Notes: generated by a model from the letters alone, not told the origin. DNA of 64,000 bases from Protopterus annectens (GCF_019279795.1 NC_056735.1:1942630381-1942694380), one strand, 5' to 3'; shown: positions 12,233 through 23,409, counted from the first letter of the stretch. Program-made: numbers and translations.

Positions 12233-13738
12233 GTTTGGTGACCGGGGAGGTCCACTGGGCTATAAGCCCATTTTCAGTGGAGGCCCAGGGAGAAAAGCTC
12301 CATAATACAATGTTACATGACATAATAATCACACAATTACAAAAAGATAAATTGATTTACATACAAATTAAACATTGGATGATTATAGAAACAGTCCAGG
12401 AGGATGATAGGCAAATTGCATAGGGATGGGAGAAATTGTTAGTTACATTAGCAATGTAAGACAAATATGGAAGGTATGAAGGTTAGCCAGGTGAGAACGA
12501 AGAGGGGAGCTTGGCAGGTATTGAGTGAAGCATGCAGTTACATTTTCAATGAGTATGCAAGTAGGAGAGGAGTTTAGTTTTGAAGGAGTGTAGGTTGTCA
12601 CAGGTCCTCAGCGTGGAGGGAAGGGCATTCCATTTTTTAGCAAGGGAAAAGAAGAGTAAAAGTTGACCGGCTGGGTGTTTAGGTTTGTGGATAGAGATGA
12701 GGTTTTGGTTAGAAGATCTAAGGAGTCTGGGGGGGTGTAAGGTTGGAGGATATTGGATAGTGCGGGGCAGAGGGTGGGTTGAAAGATTAATTTGTGGGCT
12801 GAGACAATTTGGAGATAGTCTAGTTGATTGGGGAGTTCAAGCCAATTTAGGGTTTGTAGGGATGTGCAGTGATGAGAGCGTGAAGTTGCCTTAGTGGCAA
12901 ATTTGGAAATTTTATTGTAGCATACTTCCAGTTTAGAGGTTAAGGTAGAAGATAGATTTGTAAGCAGAGGGGCACCATATAGAAGAGATGGGAGGAGATA
13001 TGTAGTGGCTAAGGTACGTCGGGTAGAGGGGGAGAGGAATTGACTATTTCTGTACAGTAGGCCGAGTTTTATATGGGTTTTCCTTGATGTTAAGTTGGAT
13101 ATGGGTGTTGAATTTTAAGTGCTCATCGCTTGTGACCCCTAGGAGCTTAGCGGAGGGAATGGTGTTAATGTTGGAGTTGTTAAGGCAAGAAATTTGAAAT
13201 GAGTTTTTTTCGGTGGTGGAGAATTTTGAATGGGTGAAATGAAGAATCTTAGTTTTGTTAGCATTAAGTGAGAGGTGATTTTGATGCATCCAATTTTCAG
13301 TGGTTGTGAAGGTGGTTTGAGTTAGAGATTGGAGTTCTTTAAGGCTGGGGGCAGAGCAGATCAAAGTAGAGTCGCTCATGATTGGACAATTTTGGTATTG
13401 GGAATAGCTTTGTGGAAGCCATTAATGAAGATGTTAAATAGCAGTGGGCCAAGTATGGAGCCTTGGGGAACTCCTGTGGGGGTAGGAAGGAAGCTGGAGG
13501 AGGCTTGGCCCCATTTCACGGCTTGGGACCTATCAGAGAGGTAGCTGGAGAACCAGTATAGGGTTTTAGGGGAGATGTTAAGGTTGGATAGGTGGTTTAG
13601 TAGATGGGAGTGGTAGATGGTATCGGAAGCTTTGGATAGATCTAAGAGAACAGATGAAACTAAGTTACCAGAGTCTCAAGCTGAATTGAGAGAGTGTAAG
13701 AAGGAGAGAAGGGCTGTGTTAGTATTATGTCCAGGGCG
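12217..13738 (-). mobile_element. L2-like LINE, 3' half
   Basis: Minus-strand element whose 3' end (12217-12300) carries the shared L2-like tail. Coding remnants include a frame at 13379-13044 with TENWMHQNHLSLNANKTKI and SAKLLGVTSDEHLKF, matching the copy at 37.6-37.95 kb (IWMLQNHLSLNANKSKI). The plus-strand image of a VPQGS-like block is near 13470 and of the HPGHST block near 13730, where it stops abruptly (5' truncation within RT). Contains several stops. Confidence 0.85.
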
Positions 13739-13793
13739 GATCTACACTGTCATGAATGTTATCCATGCCATTAATGTTGTCAAACACCAGATG

Positions 13794-13859
13794 GTTGTTA
13801 CACCAGCTGCATGTGTGCATCACAAAAACAGGTAGCACACAGGCATCTGGTGTAACAAC
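13794..13859. repeat. Imperfect hairpin, 25-bp arms
   Basis: Left arm 13794-13818 and right arm 13835-13859 are complementary at 23 of 25 positions (GTTGTTACACCAG… / …CTGGTGTAACAAC) around a 16-base loop. It may be the centre of a MITE or a short foldback element. Confidence 0.7.
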
Positions 13860-14339
13860 TTGATGGGGGTTCCACACTACAAGACAGTAATGTTTATTCC
13901 ACAAAGAAAATACCCGGGTATGGCCAGTAAGCTGTGTGACAGCTCATTGTGACAAAGGTAAAGTACTTCAGTTACAGATCAGTGGAAGATGAGTAGGGAA
14001 TTACGTGAAGAAGGGTGCATTGTACTCGGGTATTGGTATGATGAATTTTGGGAATTATGGAGGTGTTATGGCCTCTGATGTGGATGTCCTTCACATACTC
14101 AGTACTTGTGTTACATAAAAAGGAGTAGTCTACAGTGTGACCACATGCTGGTGGATGCTCAACTTATCATCCACCCCAAAATACAGGTAGTGTACCTATT
14201 GGTCTGATTATAGTTTGTGATGTAAACATTTCACTTGGGTTTTTTGTTTGTCTTCCTGATGTAGAAAATCCCCCATGTTTTCTTGTCATTGAAAGTGTTG
14301 TCATGATTGTGGAAGGAGTCGTTGTTGTGTGTTGATAAT
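13860..14339. other. Unassigned region
   Basis: I see no coding frame or known repeat. Confidence 0.35.
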
Positions 14340-14780
14340 GTCAGTATTATACTAATATCTCAGCTGGAGTCAATGATTGCTCTCAATCTGCAGTCCTTCA
14401 GGCAGCTATTTGGGCACAGTATGTGTATGTCATCTGTGATGTCCATCACTTAAATAATGGACAAGAAAGGGCCTAGCAGACAGACAGCTCTGATGTATGG
14501 ACCTGATCACTGGACCTGACAAATAGGTAATTTCATACACAACAACATAATTAGATGCCACGTATGTGATCCACTGGTCTACTCACTTGGTGATATAGCT
14601 GTTTATGGTCACATCTGACAGTGTTTGCTTGAATACCACAGTGTGGATTTGTGTCAAATGCCTTGGCCTGGCAAGTTCAACAGGATGATAGTGTTGTCAT
14701 CATACATGTCCTCGATGACCTCTTTGAGGACATCTTTCAGATGTAACAGACATGATGTAGCATTAACAACTCACATAGGA
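14340..14780 (-). pseudogene. CR1 RT fragment
   Basis: Minus-strand translation in shifting frames gives the CR1 order: a CLL-LKDV…EV block, then a degraded form of AFDTIPHSGI (AFDTNPHCGI-like, about 14640), then degraded matches towards the GVPQGS region. Many frame breaks mark it as an old copy. Confidence 0.55.
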
Positions 14781-15034
14781 TTGTTGCACACAGCAAGGAT
14801 ATCACTATTGTCCATTAAGAAAAGGTCCATGATGACATTTTGGTCTACCTCACAGATGAGGAGATTCAGGATGTGGCTATACGTACATGCATCAGGTAAT
14901 GTCCCCCCAATTCAGATGAATGCATGTTGATGTACACACTTCTATGGGAGTGTGTATTCAACCATATCAGGAAGGTTAATGTGCTGAGTTATACCATAGG
15001 TGATCTGTGATGTTGTCACAGACAATTGATTCTG

Positions 15035-15840
15035 TGTGATAGGCCTGAATGAAGGTAAGACAGTGCATACTGCCTATTCTGATCTGGCCTAGAGTTTCCT
15101 GACACAATCCCCAATGCATGTATCATTGAGAAACCCTTCCAGCTGGGGATTAACCATCACATCACTAGATGGGTAACCAATTGGCTCAACAATAGGCCAT
15201 ATACTGTGAAAGTGGGTTAATCAACCTGTACCAGTAGAGCTATCACTATTGCCATACCCCAGGGATCTGTGCTTGGCCCTTTACTGTTTGGAATCTATTT
15301 GTTGACAGTTCAGACTTAAGTATATAGCCTTTTGCTGGCCAAGTTTGCTTATTCTTACATTTTGCATGCAATCATTGAGTCCAGCATTGATGATAACATA
15401 CTACAGGAGGGGCTAACACAGACAAAAGATTGGTGACAAAGACACATGATCTACAAATAAATGCAGAAATGTGTCTTTATTTTGTCCTTCTGAAAAGTAG
15501 AATTCCATGCTAATTACAGCATTGACAACAGCCCTGCTATGCTGACACTTAGTGATGCAAGCATTGGGAACACATGTAGATAGAAATCTGAACTTCTACC
15601 AAGTGTCCATACTGGTATTGAAAGCCTGTGTTGTGCACATCATATGTCATGGTATCATATTCAGATGTTATGATTACATGACAGCTCTGTACCTGAACCT
15701 CACCAGAGCACTAATAGAGTATAATGCTCTGTTTTGCATGTACCTCACCAGACATATGCAGCAGCTGGAGACCCCACATGGGTTTCTCACTAGGAAAACA
15801 CAGGGCTACATACCATGCCATAATGCATGTGAATAGACTG
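15035..15840 (+). pseudogene. CR1 ORF2 fragment, RT to C-terminal domain
   Basis: Plus strand, in broken frames: MNEGKTVHTAYSDLA (the YLDLA block), IPQGSVLGPLLFGIY (about 15260), then at 15552-15836 a frame with ALIEYNALFCMYLTRHMQQ that matches PIIEYNTPFGMYLSRHLQQL in the 6.3-kb copy. It faces the minus-strand CR1 piece at 14.3 kb, so they are separate insertions or an inversion. Confidence 0.7.
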
Positions 15841-16051
15841 AAAGCCATATCACTGTAAACTATATTGTATAGAATGAGGTCACTCCCGCCTGGCCTCCAA
15901 ACTACTCTCTGACCCTGCCCTGTTGAGAATAGTGCATATCCACAAATCAGATATAGCTGATGATATCAGCAGTGCCTATTGAGGAGACTATGGTAGCAAC
16001 AGTGTCCCACATGCTGATGTAAAATGTTCTCTGCAATATTAAACAAGAGCA

Positions 16052-16053
<2 letters not shown>

Positions 16054-16136
<83 letters not shown>

Positions 16137-16155
16137 ACACACGCACACACACACA
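16054..16155. repeat. (AC)n microsatellite
   Basis: About 100 bases of CA repeats with GT and CG interruptions near the right end. Confidence 0.95.
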
Positions 16156-16419
16156 GTTGACTGCAATGAGAATAGAATCTCTACTTAAGTACACAGACTA
16201 CAGAACTCAGTACTATATGCAAGTGCCAGAGCACAAGTCTGAATTTTACAAGACTGTAGGTCGACTCATAGTGGATGACATCAGCAGAGCATGTTGGATA
16301 GAAGATGTTGGGAGGCATGGATGAAATGGATGTGCAGGCATATGCAAGGTATCAAAATATTGTCAATGCATGCAATTGGAGTAGTAACTGTAGGATAGAC
16401 ACTTTTGCTCTTCTGTCTA

Positions 16420-16498
<79 letters not shown>

Positions 16499-16665
16499 AG
16501 TTGACTGCAGTGAGAATACAAAGCCTACTTATCTAAGTACACAGGCTACAGAACTCAGTACTTTACACAAGTGCCACAGCACAAGTCTGACTTTTACATG
16601 AATGCAGGTCAATGTATAGTGACTGACATCAGCAGGCATGCTGGAGAGAAAACATTGGAAAGCCT
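16154..16665. repeat. Direct repeat, 345-bp spacing, each half preceded by (AC)n
   Basis: Segments beginning CAGTTGACTGCA at 16154 and 16499 stay similar for about 165 bases (both contain CTACAGAACTCAGTACT and GCACAAGTCTGA). Both follow directly on an (AC)n array, but the sequence before each array differs. This looks like two copies of an element that begins or ends at the (AC)n, or a segmental duplication. Confidence 0.75.
16421..16499. repeat. (AC)n microsatellite
   Basis: About 75 bases of CA repeats; second member of the paired structure described at 16154-16665. Confidence 0.95.
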
Positions 16666-16667
16666 GC

Positions 16668-17799
16668 ATAGGTTCATAGCTTCATAAGTTCATAGCAGAT
16701 TACTAGCCTAATGGCCCTAGGGTGTTTGCAAGCCTAGCCATGTAAAAAACCCAAGCACCCTTATTGAGCATATTTAGATGGTCATTTTTCACGTGGGTTT
16801 CCTCCGGGTACTCCGGTTTCCTCCCACATTCCAAAGACATGCATCTGGAGCGTTTCTCCCCGGGCCTCCACTGAAAACAAGCTCTGTGGAACCTAGTCGG
16901 ACATTCCCGGTCAACAAATGTTAAATAAATAAATAATAATAAAAAATTTTTTTAGCAGATCAGTTGTGATCAGCACCAACTGGCCCTGTCCATAAGGGAT
17001 ATAGATGCCACACCTGGGTGAATTTAAAATCACCTACCTAGTTTTCTAGGTTGCGCTTGAATGGGATCATTAAAGAGCACTGTTTCACATTCAGTAGGAG
17101 CCTATTTTAGAGGAGTGGCAATTGCTGGGATATATATCTGTCTCCCCAGCATGTTCTGTTTATGTCATATGCTAGATTGAGTTCCCTTAAGCAAGTTATT
17201 CTTGTCCCATTTTATTTGCAGATATCCAACATTTCCAGTAGAGCAGGGTCTGAGAATGGTCTGTAGGCCACGCAGAGGTCACTTCATAGCAGCCTGCATG
17301 GTGCTTAGTACAGAGACAGATCTTTCAGTCTTTCCATGTATGTTATGTTTTGGAGGCCCTGGATTCTCCCGGTCACAAACCTTTTTGTTTTCTCCAGTAG
17401 CTGCAGGTGCCCTGTAAGGTACAGACAGAAGGCAGCATTGTATTTAATTAGTGGTCTGGTAAGGGTAGAGTACACCAGAGCTATGACATTTCCTGGTCTT
17501 GGATGTGATGGCCTTATTTATGAAGTGCGCAATATAGAATGTGTATCTCACCTCTATTGACACATAATGACTGAAGTGCAGATTGCTATCAACATGTGTT
17601 CCCAAGTCTTGCACCACTGTTTAAGCTTAGAGGGTTGCTATGTATATCACAATTAGCAGAGGCAGTTCCTTGCCAAAGGGGACAATGAGGCATTTTTTTA
17701 AGGTTCAGTCCATAAATTTGACAGCAGTCATTTGTCGGTGTCAGCCCCTTCTGTAATATGTTAACATAGTTGAGAAACTCTACAGGACTGCATCCAGTT
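16668..17799 (-). mobile_element. CR1-A, older copy, 3' part
   Basis: Minus strand, starting from degraded octamers (GGTTCATAGC, about 16668-16700) through the 3' UTR and C-terminal domain back to the part of RT just after the catalytic DD. It breaks at CATCCAGTT (17799). The missing upstream RT sequence resumes at 19347, so this is one half of an element split by the CR1 at 17800-19346. It also carries a SINE at 16785-16945. Confidence 0.8.
16785..16945 (+). mobile_element. tRNA-SINE with L2-type tail, 3' part
   Basis: Contains GTTTCCTCCGGGTACTCCGG and TTCCTCCCACATTCCAAAG, then CATCTGGAGCGTTTCTCC, CGGGCCTCCACTGAAAA and an AAATAAATAAAT tail. It matches, in opposite orientation, the fuller copy at 27105-27346. 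It lacks the tRNA head. It sits inside the older CR1. Confidence 0.75.
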
Positions 17800-19346
17800 C
17801 ATAGGTTCATAGGTTTGTAGGTTCATACTAGGCTATCTGCCCTAGGGCATTGATAAGCCTAGCCAGAGTGTGTTTGGCTTTCGCCACCCATTTTAAATTA
17901 ATTTTGCTATGCCCTTTTTCGAGGTTAGTATACTATGCCTCTGTCTAACAGTGACACAGAAGTGATACCCGGGGTAAACCTACGATCTCCCATCCACTCA
18001 TCAAGATTTCTCTTGAAGAGAGTCAGTGATGGACTCTGCCTAACCTGGACTGGGATTTTATTCCAGAGTGAAGGGAGCCTCTGGGTTATGAATCTGTCCC
18101 TCCAGCATGTCCTATTTATTTCATTGCTGAGGTTCAAGTCTCTCGAGCGCGTAGCTTGATGGGATTTGGATTTTCTGAGCTGCAGCATGTTCATTAATTC
18201 CGGGTTGGACATGGCTTTATACGTCAGGCACAGATCACCTCTGAGCAGGCGGTATGCCACTGAATAGAGCTGGAGTTTCTTTAACCGGGCAGCATATGGC
18301 ATCTGTTTGAGCCCTTTGATCCTCTTGGTGAGGTACTTTTGGGGTCTTTCCAGTTGCTGCAGGTGTCTGGTAAGGTACATCCCAAAAGGGGCACTGTACT
18401 CAATTATGGGCCTGATGAGGGATGAGTAAAGAGGCACAATGACCTCCCCTGATCTAGATGTGAATCCCTTCATGATTAGGTGGGCTATATAAAATGTTTT
18501 TCTAACAACTTTGGCCACACATTTTGGCGTTTAGCTTGAGGCCATGGCTCTGGCACCAGTTGCCTGTTTCTATGAGGCCCTTTTGGAGGATGCTTGTGTC
18601 GGCTAGAGAGTCGATTATGGCGCCCAGTTTGCAGTCATCTGCAAACTTGGTCAGCCACAGTCCTTCCATGTTGGCCTGTACCTCCGAGAAATATATACTG
18701 AACAAGAGAGGTCCCAGGACTGAGCCTTGTGGGACGCCACTTGTAACTTGTTTGGAGTCTGACATGGCTCCAGCAATTCTAACCATGTGGGTTCTGTCCT
18801 TGAGCCAGTTTGCAATCCATCTAGTGACATAGGGGTTTATATTTAAGCTGGTGAGCTTATCTATAATGCCCGAGTGGGGTATTGTATCAAAGGCTTTTGC
18901 GAGGTCCAGGTAGGCTGTGTGGACCACCTTCCCCTCGTCAATGGCCTTGGTGACTGTTTCAAAGAAATCAACCAGGTTTAAGAGGCAGGATCTGACCTTA
19001 ACAAAGCCGAACTGGGTAGGATCCAGTGTCTGTATGTCCCCAATATCTTTATTTATGAGGTCCATGATGATCCTTTCAATAGCTTTGCAGACCAAGCTAG
19101 TCAGGCTTATGGGGCGATAGTTTCCAGGATCCGTTGAGGCACCACCTTTGTGGAGAGGGACCACTGTTGCTGTATGCCACTCTTTGGGTGCATATCCTGT
19201 AGTAAGGCTAAGATTGAACAGTAGTTTTATGTTTGGGTTTAGCTCTTCTTGGAGTTCATGTAGGACGCAGCCCGGGACACCGTCTGGTCCCATTGATGCT
19301 GTGTTTTTGCTTTGGAGAGGGCGGCTCTTACCTGAGCATCTGAGAT
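17800..19346 (-). mobile_element. CR1-A, younger copy inserted in an older CR1
   Basis: Minus-strand element ending in the octamer array (GGTTCATAGGTTTGTAGGTT, 17800-17830) and 5'-truncated within the block before the RT (ALSKAKT…). CAGTT flanks it at 17795-17799 and 19347-19351, a plausible short target duplication. The flanking CR1 sequence joins perfectly in alignment order across it. Coding frames are long for this window, so it is one of the youngest CR1 copies. Confidence 0.85.
17925..19293 (-). pseudogene. CR1 reverse transcriptase, two long frames
   Basis: The first frame (19293-18502, 263 codons) runs from MGPDGVPGCVLHELQEE through LHKGGASTDPGNYRPISL, a QFGFVK block, YLDLAKAFDTIPHSGI, SGVPQGSVLGPLLF and FADDCKLG, so all RT catalytic blocks are intact. 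The second (18518-17925, 197 codons) carries the C-terminal domain (VRKTFYIAHLIMKGF … FTPGITSVSLLDRG). Compared with the copy at 8.3-8.5 kb, about 45-50 codons between LNAKMC and VRKTFYIAHL are deleted, and the two frames are out of register. A one-base loss also shifts the frame upstream of MGPDG. The protein could not be full-length, but the catalytic core reads as nearly intact. Confidence 0.85.
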
Positions 19347-19615
19347 CAGTTGACAGTCATTTGCAAACTTAATATACCACAGGCCATCTACCTTTCCTTG
19401 GACTTCAAAGAAATTGTTTCCAAACAGTTGAGGGGCCAGAACAGATACTTGTGTTATTCCACTGGTAAGTGGTCTAGTGGTGGAGGTGCAGTCCCCAGCT
19501 TTGACCATGTGTGTTTTGTCTGTAAGCCAGTTGTCTGTCCATCTATTAATGTATGGATTAATTCCCAGATGGGAGATTTTCTCTATGATACCTGACTGGA
19601 GAATAGCGTCCAGTG
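19347..19615 (-). mobile_element. CR1-A, older copy, RT part
   Basis: The other half of the element at 16668-17799. Minus-strand frame reads …MVKAGDCTSTTRPLTSGI, a degraded VPQGS block (TQVSVLAPQLFGNN) and FANDCQLI, where the catalytic DD has become ND. It ends about 19615. Confidence 0.8.
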
Positions 19616-19967
19616 GTGGCTAGTGAATTCAAATCAAAGGGGGGCTACAGGAGACAGCTGAATGGGTGGGGGCAATGGGAAGGGGTGTGGCAATTAGAAA
19701 GGGGTGGAGCTATGCTAAAAACCAAAAAAACTGGTGCTTTAGTTAAATATGCTGCCCTGGGTGCCAAACTGTCATTATAAGAGTCCAATCAAGACAAAAT
19801 GAATTGTAGAAGAAAAAAATATTTCAATGCATTGGCTACATGACAGCTTACTTAATATCTAGATGGAAACATAAAGGTTGTGAGGTATGAAAAAATAAAT
19901 CACTTTTTAAATAAATTACTGGAATGCCAGTCAAAATCAAGTATAAAAAACAAGGGTCTATGTCATA
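19616..19967. other. Unassigned region
   Basis: No gene or repeat family recognised. Confidence 0.35.
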
Positions 19968-20557
19968 TAATCGAAATTCCAACTATTCGAACACCATGTG
20001 TTCGAATTAGGAAGTTCGAAATATGACAGAAACGAAACCTCAGAACAGCAATTTTTTTCCCAGGGAAAAAATTTGCTGTTCCGAAAAACACACACACAAC
20101 ACAAGCACACCAAAAACCTAATAAACCTACACTACACCTTACATACACAACTATCTATGCGCTAACCTTAACCCAAGCCCTAACCCTAAGGTCTGTCACT
20201 ATTGCACACTTACCTTACCCACACCTTAACCCTAAAGTCCATCACTATTGCATGCTCACCTTACCTGTGCCATAACCCTAAAGTCCATCAGTATCGCACA
20301 CTTACCTTACCCGCGTCCTAACTCTAAAGTCCATCACTATCACACACTTACCTTACCCGTGCCATAACCCTAACGTCCATCACTTTCGCACAATTATCTT
20401 AACCCGATCCATAACTTTCGCACCACAGTACAGAAAATGTTGAAGCCGTGGAAACAGCCATCCGAATTCTTTCCCTGGGAAAGAATTTGAATTTCCGTGG
20501 CTTTGACATTTCTATTTTTCAAACTTCCCCATTCGATCTTCCAATACTCGACATTTA
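19968..20557. mobile_element. Non-autonomous DNA element with minisatellite core
   Basis: The ends are imperfect inverted repeats. The left end reads TCGAAATTCCAACTATTCGA; the right end, on the complementary strand, reads TCGAGTATTGGAAGATCGAA. Inside them is a second pair of inverted segments (TTCCCAGGGAAAAAA left, TTTCCCTGGGAAAG right). The centre is a 46-bp tandem array (20182-20411). No coding sequence. Structure suggests a MITE-type element; the superfamily is not identified. Confidence 0.55.
20182..20411. repeat. 46-bp minisatellite, 5 copies
   Basis: Units start AACCCTAA at 20182, 20228, 20274, 20320 and 20366, with constant 46-base spacing. Each unit contains GTCCATCACTAT and CACTTACCTTACCC variants. 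Telomere-like AACCCTAA occurs only once per unit, so this is not a telomeric repeat. Confidence 0.92.
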
Positions 20558-20639
20558 GGATGGTTGATTAAATAACAGGAACTCAAAAACAAGCAGCACT
20601 CAGCTCAAACCACTTCTCCTTGCATTGCAGTTCTAATTA

Positions 20640-20936
20640 TAATTTATATTCAGCTTAACATGCTAAAAGTAGCAATCTCTGTGCTACCCCCACTTGTAAA
20701 ATGGTTTCTTATCCAAAAAAGACCTGCTGCCTGACAACAACTATCTACTTGTTTCATGGTGAAAACATGATCAAAGTAAAAAATGAACAGCAAACAAGGA
20801 ACAAACTCAAGATAAATTGCTTAATGGATTACTGCGCAGGTTATGGACCACACATGATAGATTGGCATTCTGTTGAGTTTATTGGTAAAGCTTGCAAAGA
20901 TGGCTGCAAGTCTGCAACAAATGTAATGAGCTTCTG
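20640..20936 (+). pseudogene. Possible piggyBac transposase fragment
   Basis: A 78-codon frame from 20701 contains PKKTCCLTT, then about 35 residues later INCLMDYCAGYG, then MIDWHSVEF and KACKDGC. The order resembles the piggyBac-family stretch 'DK+-V--LTT … DYN--MG-VD--DQ … KW-KK'. The expected Asp pair after MG is missing (GPHMID), and the frame opens and closes without neighbouring transposase sequence. Assignment is by pattern recall only. Confidence 0.4.
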
Positions 20937-21445
20937 AAAATACTGTATTCATGTCCTTTATTACAAATACTGTCATATGCATTTGCATTTCAATACCTAA
21001 TACACTATCTAGTTATATAATTATTCTTTGCATGGCAACAACAAAAGCACTTTCAATGTAGGCAATTCTTTAACAGTATGTTTATTAAAGCTTACTTGCA
21101 TCTTACAGTCTCAGACAAGCTTACCTGATGGCCATTAAAGTATTGCTACTGAAACACAGAGCAACAGGCACTGCAACAACATGCATTTTCTGAATAAGCA
21201 TAAATCAACAGTATAAAAATATGACAGAAAACCAGACCATTCTGCAAAATCAAGGACAGATGAAAAGCCACTGTAGTACTTGTGTCTACCTTGGTTCGGG
21301 GGATACTCCGCACACTTACACTGTATAACTGCTTCTTGCCTTGCTTGGACACATCCAGAGTTACTACGTGGGGGAGTGGGGTGCAACAAGTATGTCACAG
21401 TTTGAAATGTCTCTGGCTGACAATGATGGCCCTGACACATTTTTC
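20937..21445. other. Unassigned region
   Basis: A minus-strand frame at 21440-21135 has a few cysteines, and in a neighbouring frame a SKQGKK motif, which is faintly like the Cys-rich piggyBac C-terminus. This is too weak to annotate. Otherwise nothing is seen. Confidence 0.3.
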
Positions 21446-21715
21446 ATTCCTCTCAGCCTCAGAGCAATCAATCTGGACAAAGCCATAAACAGAAGAGGGA
21501 CAAAGGCCCAAAAATAATGAGATTTTTATATATTGCACTTAGAAACTTAGAAATTTAATAGAATCGTATGTCTTGCATTAGTATACATTTTCTGAATGGT
21601 ATGAAATCTGAAACTCAAATGTCTGTCATTATTTTCTAACTTCAATCTTTAATGATTTGTGACTAATTTGCCAGAAAAAGCACAATTTTATGAAAAATGG
21701 ACCAAAAATGTGATA
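21446..21715 (+). mobile_element. MITE-A copy (right end separated or lost)
   Basis: Starts ATTCCTCTCAGCCTCAGAG and carries the family landmarks ATCTGGACAAAGCC, GAAATCTGAAACTCAAATG and AAAAATGGACCAAAAATG. The GGACAGTTGAGAGG end at 21988-22001 could be its right terminus after an insertion of about 250 bases. Confidence 0.6.
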
Positions 21716-22031
21716 CAAGAATATAAAATAGCCACACAATACAGCTGTGAACCTGCCAAAGAAGGGGCACTTTTTTAATATTAGTTTTAATATTAGTACT
21801 GTTGACTTGAGCAGCTGACAAAATAAGAGAATCTGCATGCATTTCTAAAATTAAAAGTAATCTATAACTCTGATCATTACACTTATCTATTGATTGTAAA
21901 CCCTCCACGTTTTCTTCCAAATGTACCATTTTGCAGAGGGATTATTAGGGGGAGAGCAACATTTTGAGCCAAAATTAGGGACAGTTGAGAGGTTTGGATA
22001 TACCTAATTCTATAAAGCCATTTAATTGCAC

Positions 22032-22328
22032 ATACCTCTCAACCACATAATGCAGGAAATCTGGACAAGGCCAAATACATTGGGAGAACATGCAAACAGT
22101 ACTAAAAATTGCTCTTGTATAAAGATAGACAGTTGACAGACCAACAGGTCTTGCTTTAGCATGTATTTTTCTGAAAAGTACGAAGTCTGAAACTCAATGT
22201 CTGTCATTATTTGATGACTTAATTCCTAAATTATTTGCCCTAAAACCACAAATTTTATGAGGAACAAACCAAAAATAAGACACAAAAATCTATTCATTCT
22301 GCAAAAATCTGGACAGTTAAGAGGTACA
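22032..22328 (+). mobile_element. MITE-A copy, both ends present
   Basis: Left end ATACCTCTCAACCACATAAT, right end GGACAGTTAAGAGGTA (inverted). Internal landmarks AATCTGGACAAGGCC and AAGTCTGAAACTCAATG are present. About 297 bp. Confidence 0.75.
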
Positions 22329-23239
22329 GTTCAGCCAGGGCTGTCTGAGTTTACCGCCCATCCCCCCCATGGTTGAATGGGGCCTCTCCCTGCAACTATT
22401 CCAGTGTCCCATTACTTGGCTATTTCACCCCATTTACCATAAACACTGTAATACTGCTTTACTTCTATGATGATTTGGATTTTATTTAAAAGTTTTATGT
22501 TACATTTTACAGCACAAACACTAATAGACATCTGCTAAACAAAGCAATGCAGTCTCACAATGAAAATAGACTTAGCATTAAAACTTCTCTTCCCTTGAAA
22601 CTTACATTCATTAAAACAGCATTGAAACCCACATTCAAAGAATATACATCTGGCCAGTGGCAGATAAAGATTAACTTTGGGGTGTTTTCAAATCATAGGC
22701 CCCTTGCACTGGAAACATACTTGTGTTCTTTGATACACCTTCCTGATTGTATTAAATTATATTCCTTGTATAATACAGTACAGTTGTTACAGGGCATTTT
22801 AAATGTATTGTTTTGAACATTTTTCTAGTAAACAATGAAACAAAATGCATGCACCAATAATGACAAAACTGACCAGTTCAGAACATTTCCATCATAATAG
22901 TCTACTCAAACTTCTACAATCCACCAGTATCAATAAATATCCGCAATCTCTGCAGAATTAAAAGTCATCTAAATAATTCCACATTAAAGAGATCTCTAGT
23001 TAATGAAGAGGTTGCTGCTAGCAAACAACTTTATATTTCATTGTTTCATCTACAAATAAAGTGCCTGTTGCCCTTGAGGAATAAATTGCCTATGTTACAT
23101 TAAAAAATGATAAGCTAGTAATATTGCATTAGGAAATGGATAAACTGATAACAGGCTCATCATTACTAGGTATCTCCTCCAAAGAGGACATTCCCAGGAC
23201 TGCAGCATTCACCCTCTTTAAAGGTACAACACAGTACAA
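22329..23239. other. Unassigned region
   Basis: No gene or repeat family recognised. Confidence 0.35.
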
Positions 23240-23330
23240 TATCAACAATGCATCTATATACTGTGAGGGTAGAACCCACAGCCTTCTGCATCAAAAAGCA
23301 AGTACACTACCTGTTGTGCTACTAACAATA
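23240..23330 (-). mobile_element. tRNA-like SINE head
   Basis: On the minus strand a box A-like TAGCACAACAGGTAGTG is followed about 45 bases later by box B-like GGGTTCTACCC. The spacing fits a tRNA. No partner-LINE tail recognised. Confidence 0.4.
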
Positions 23331-23409
23331 CAAGCAGACTCAGCATAAACAGCACTAAACTTCTCTTCAAGCTCTCAGCTCCTTGTAAAATCCACTCGAC
23401 ACTCAACTA

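Noticed and set aside
20160..20420. Interstitial telomere repeat
   Set aside because: CCCTAA-like octamers occur once per 46-bp unit and are not tandem. It is a minisatellite inside a transposon.
21135..21440. Cys-rich piggyBac C-terminal domain on the minus strand
   Set aside because: Only scattered cysteines in shifting frames, and the orientation is opposite to the possible piggyBac fragment at 20.7 kb.
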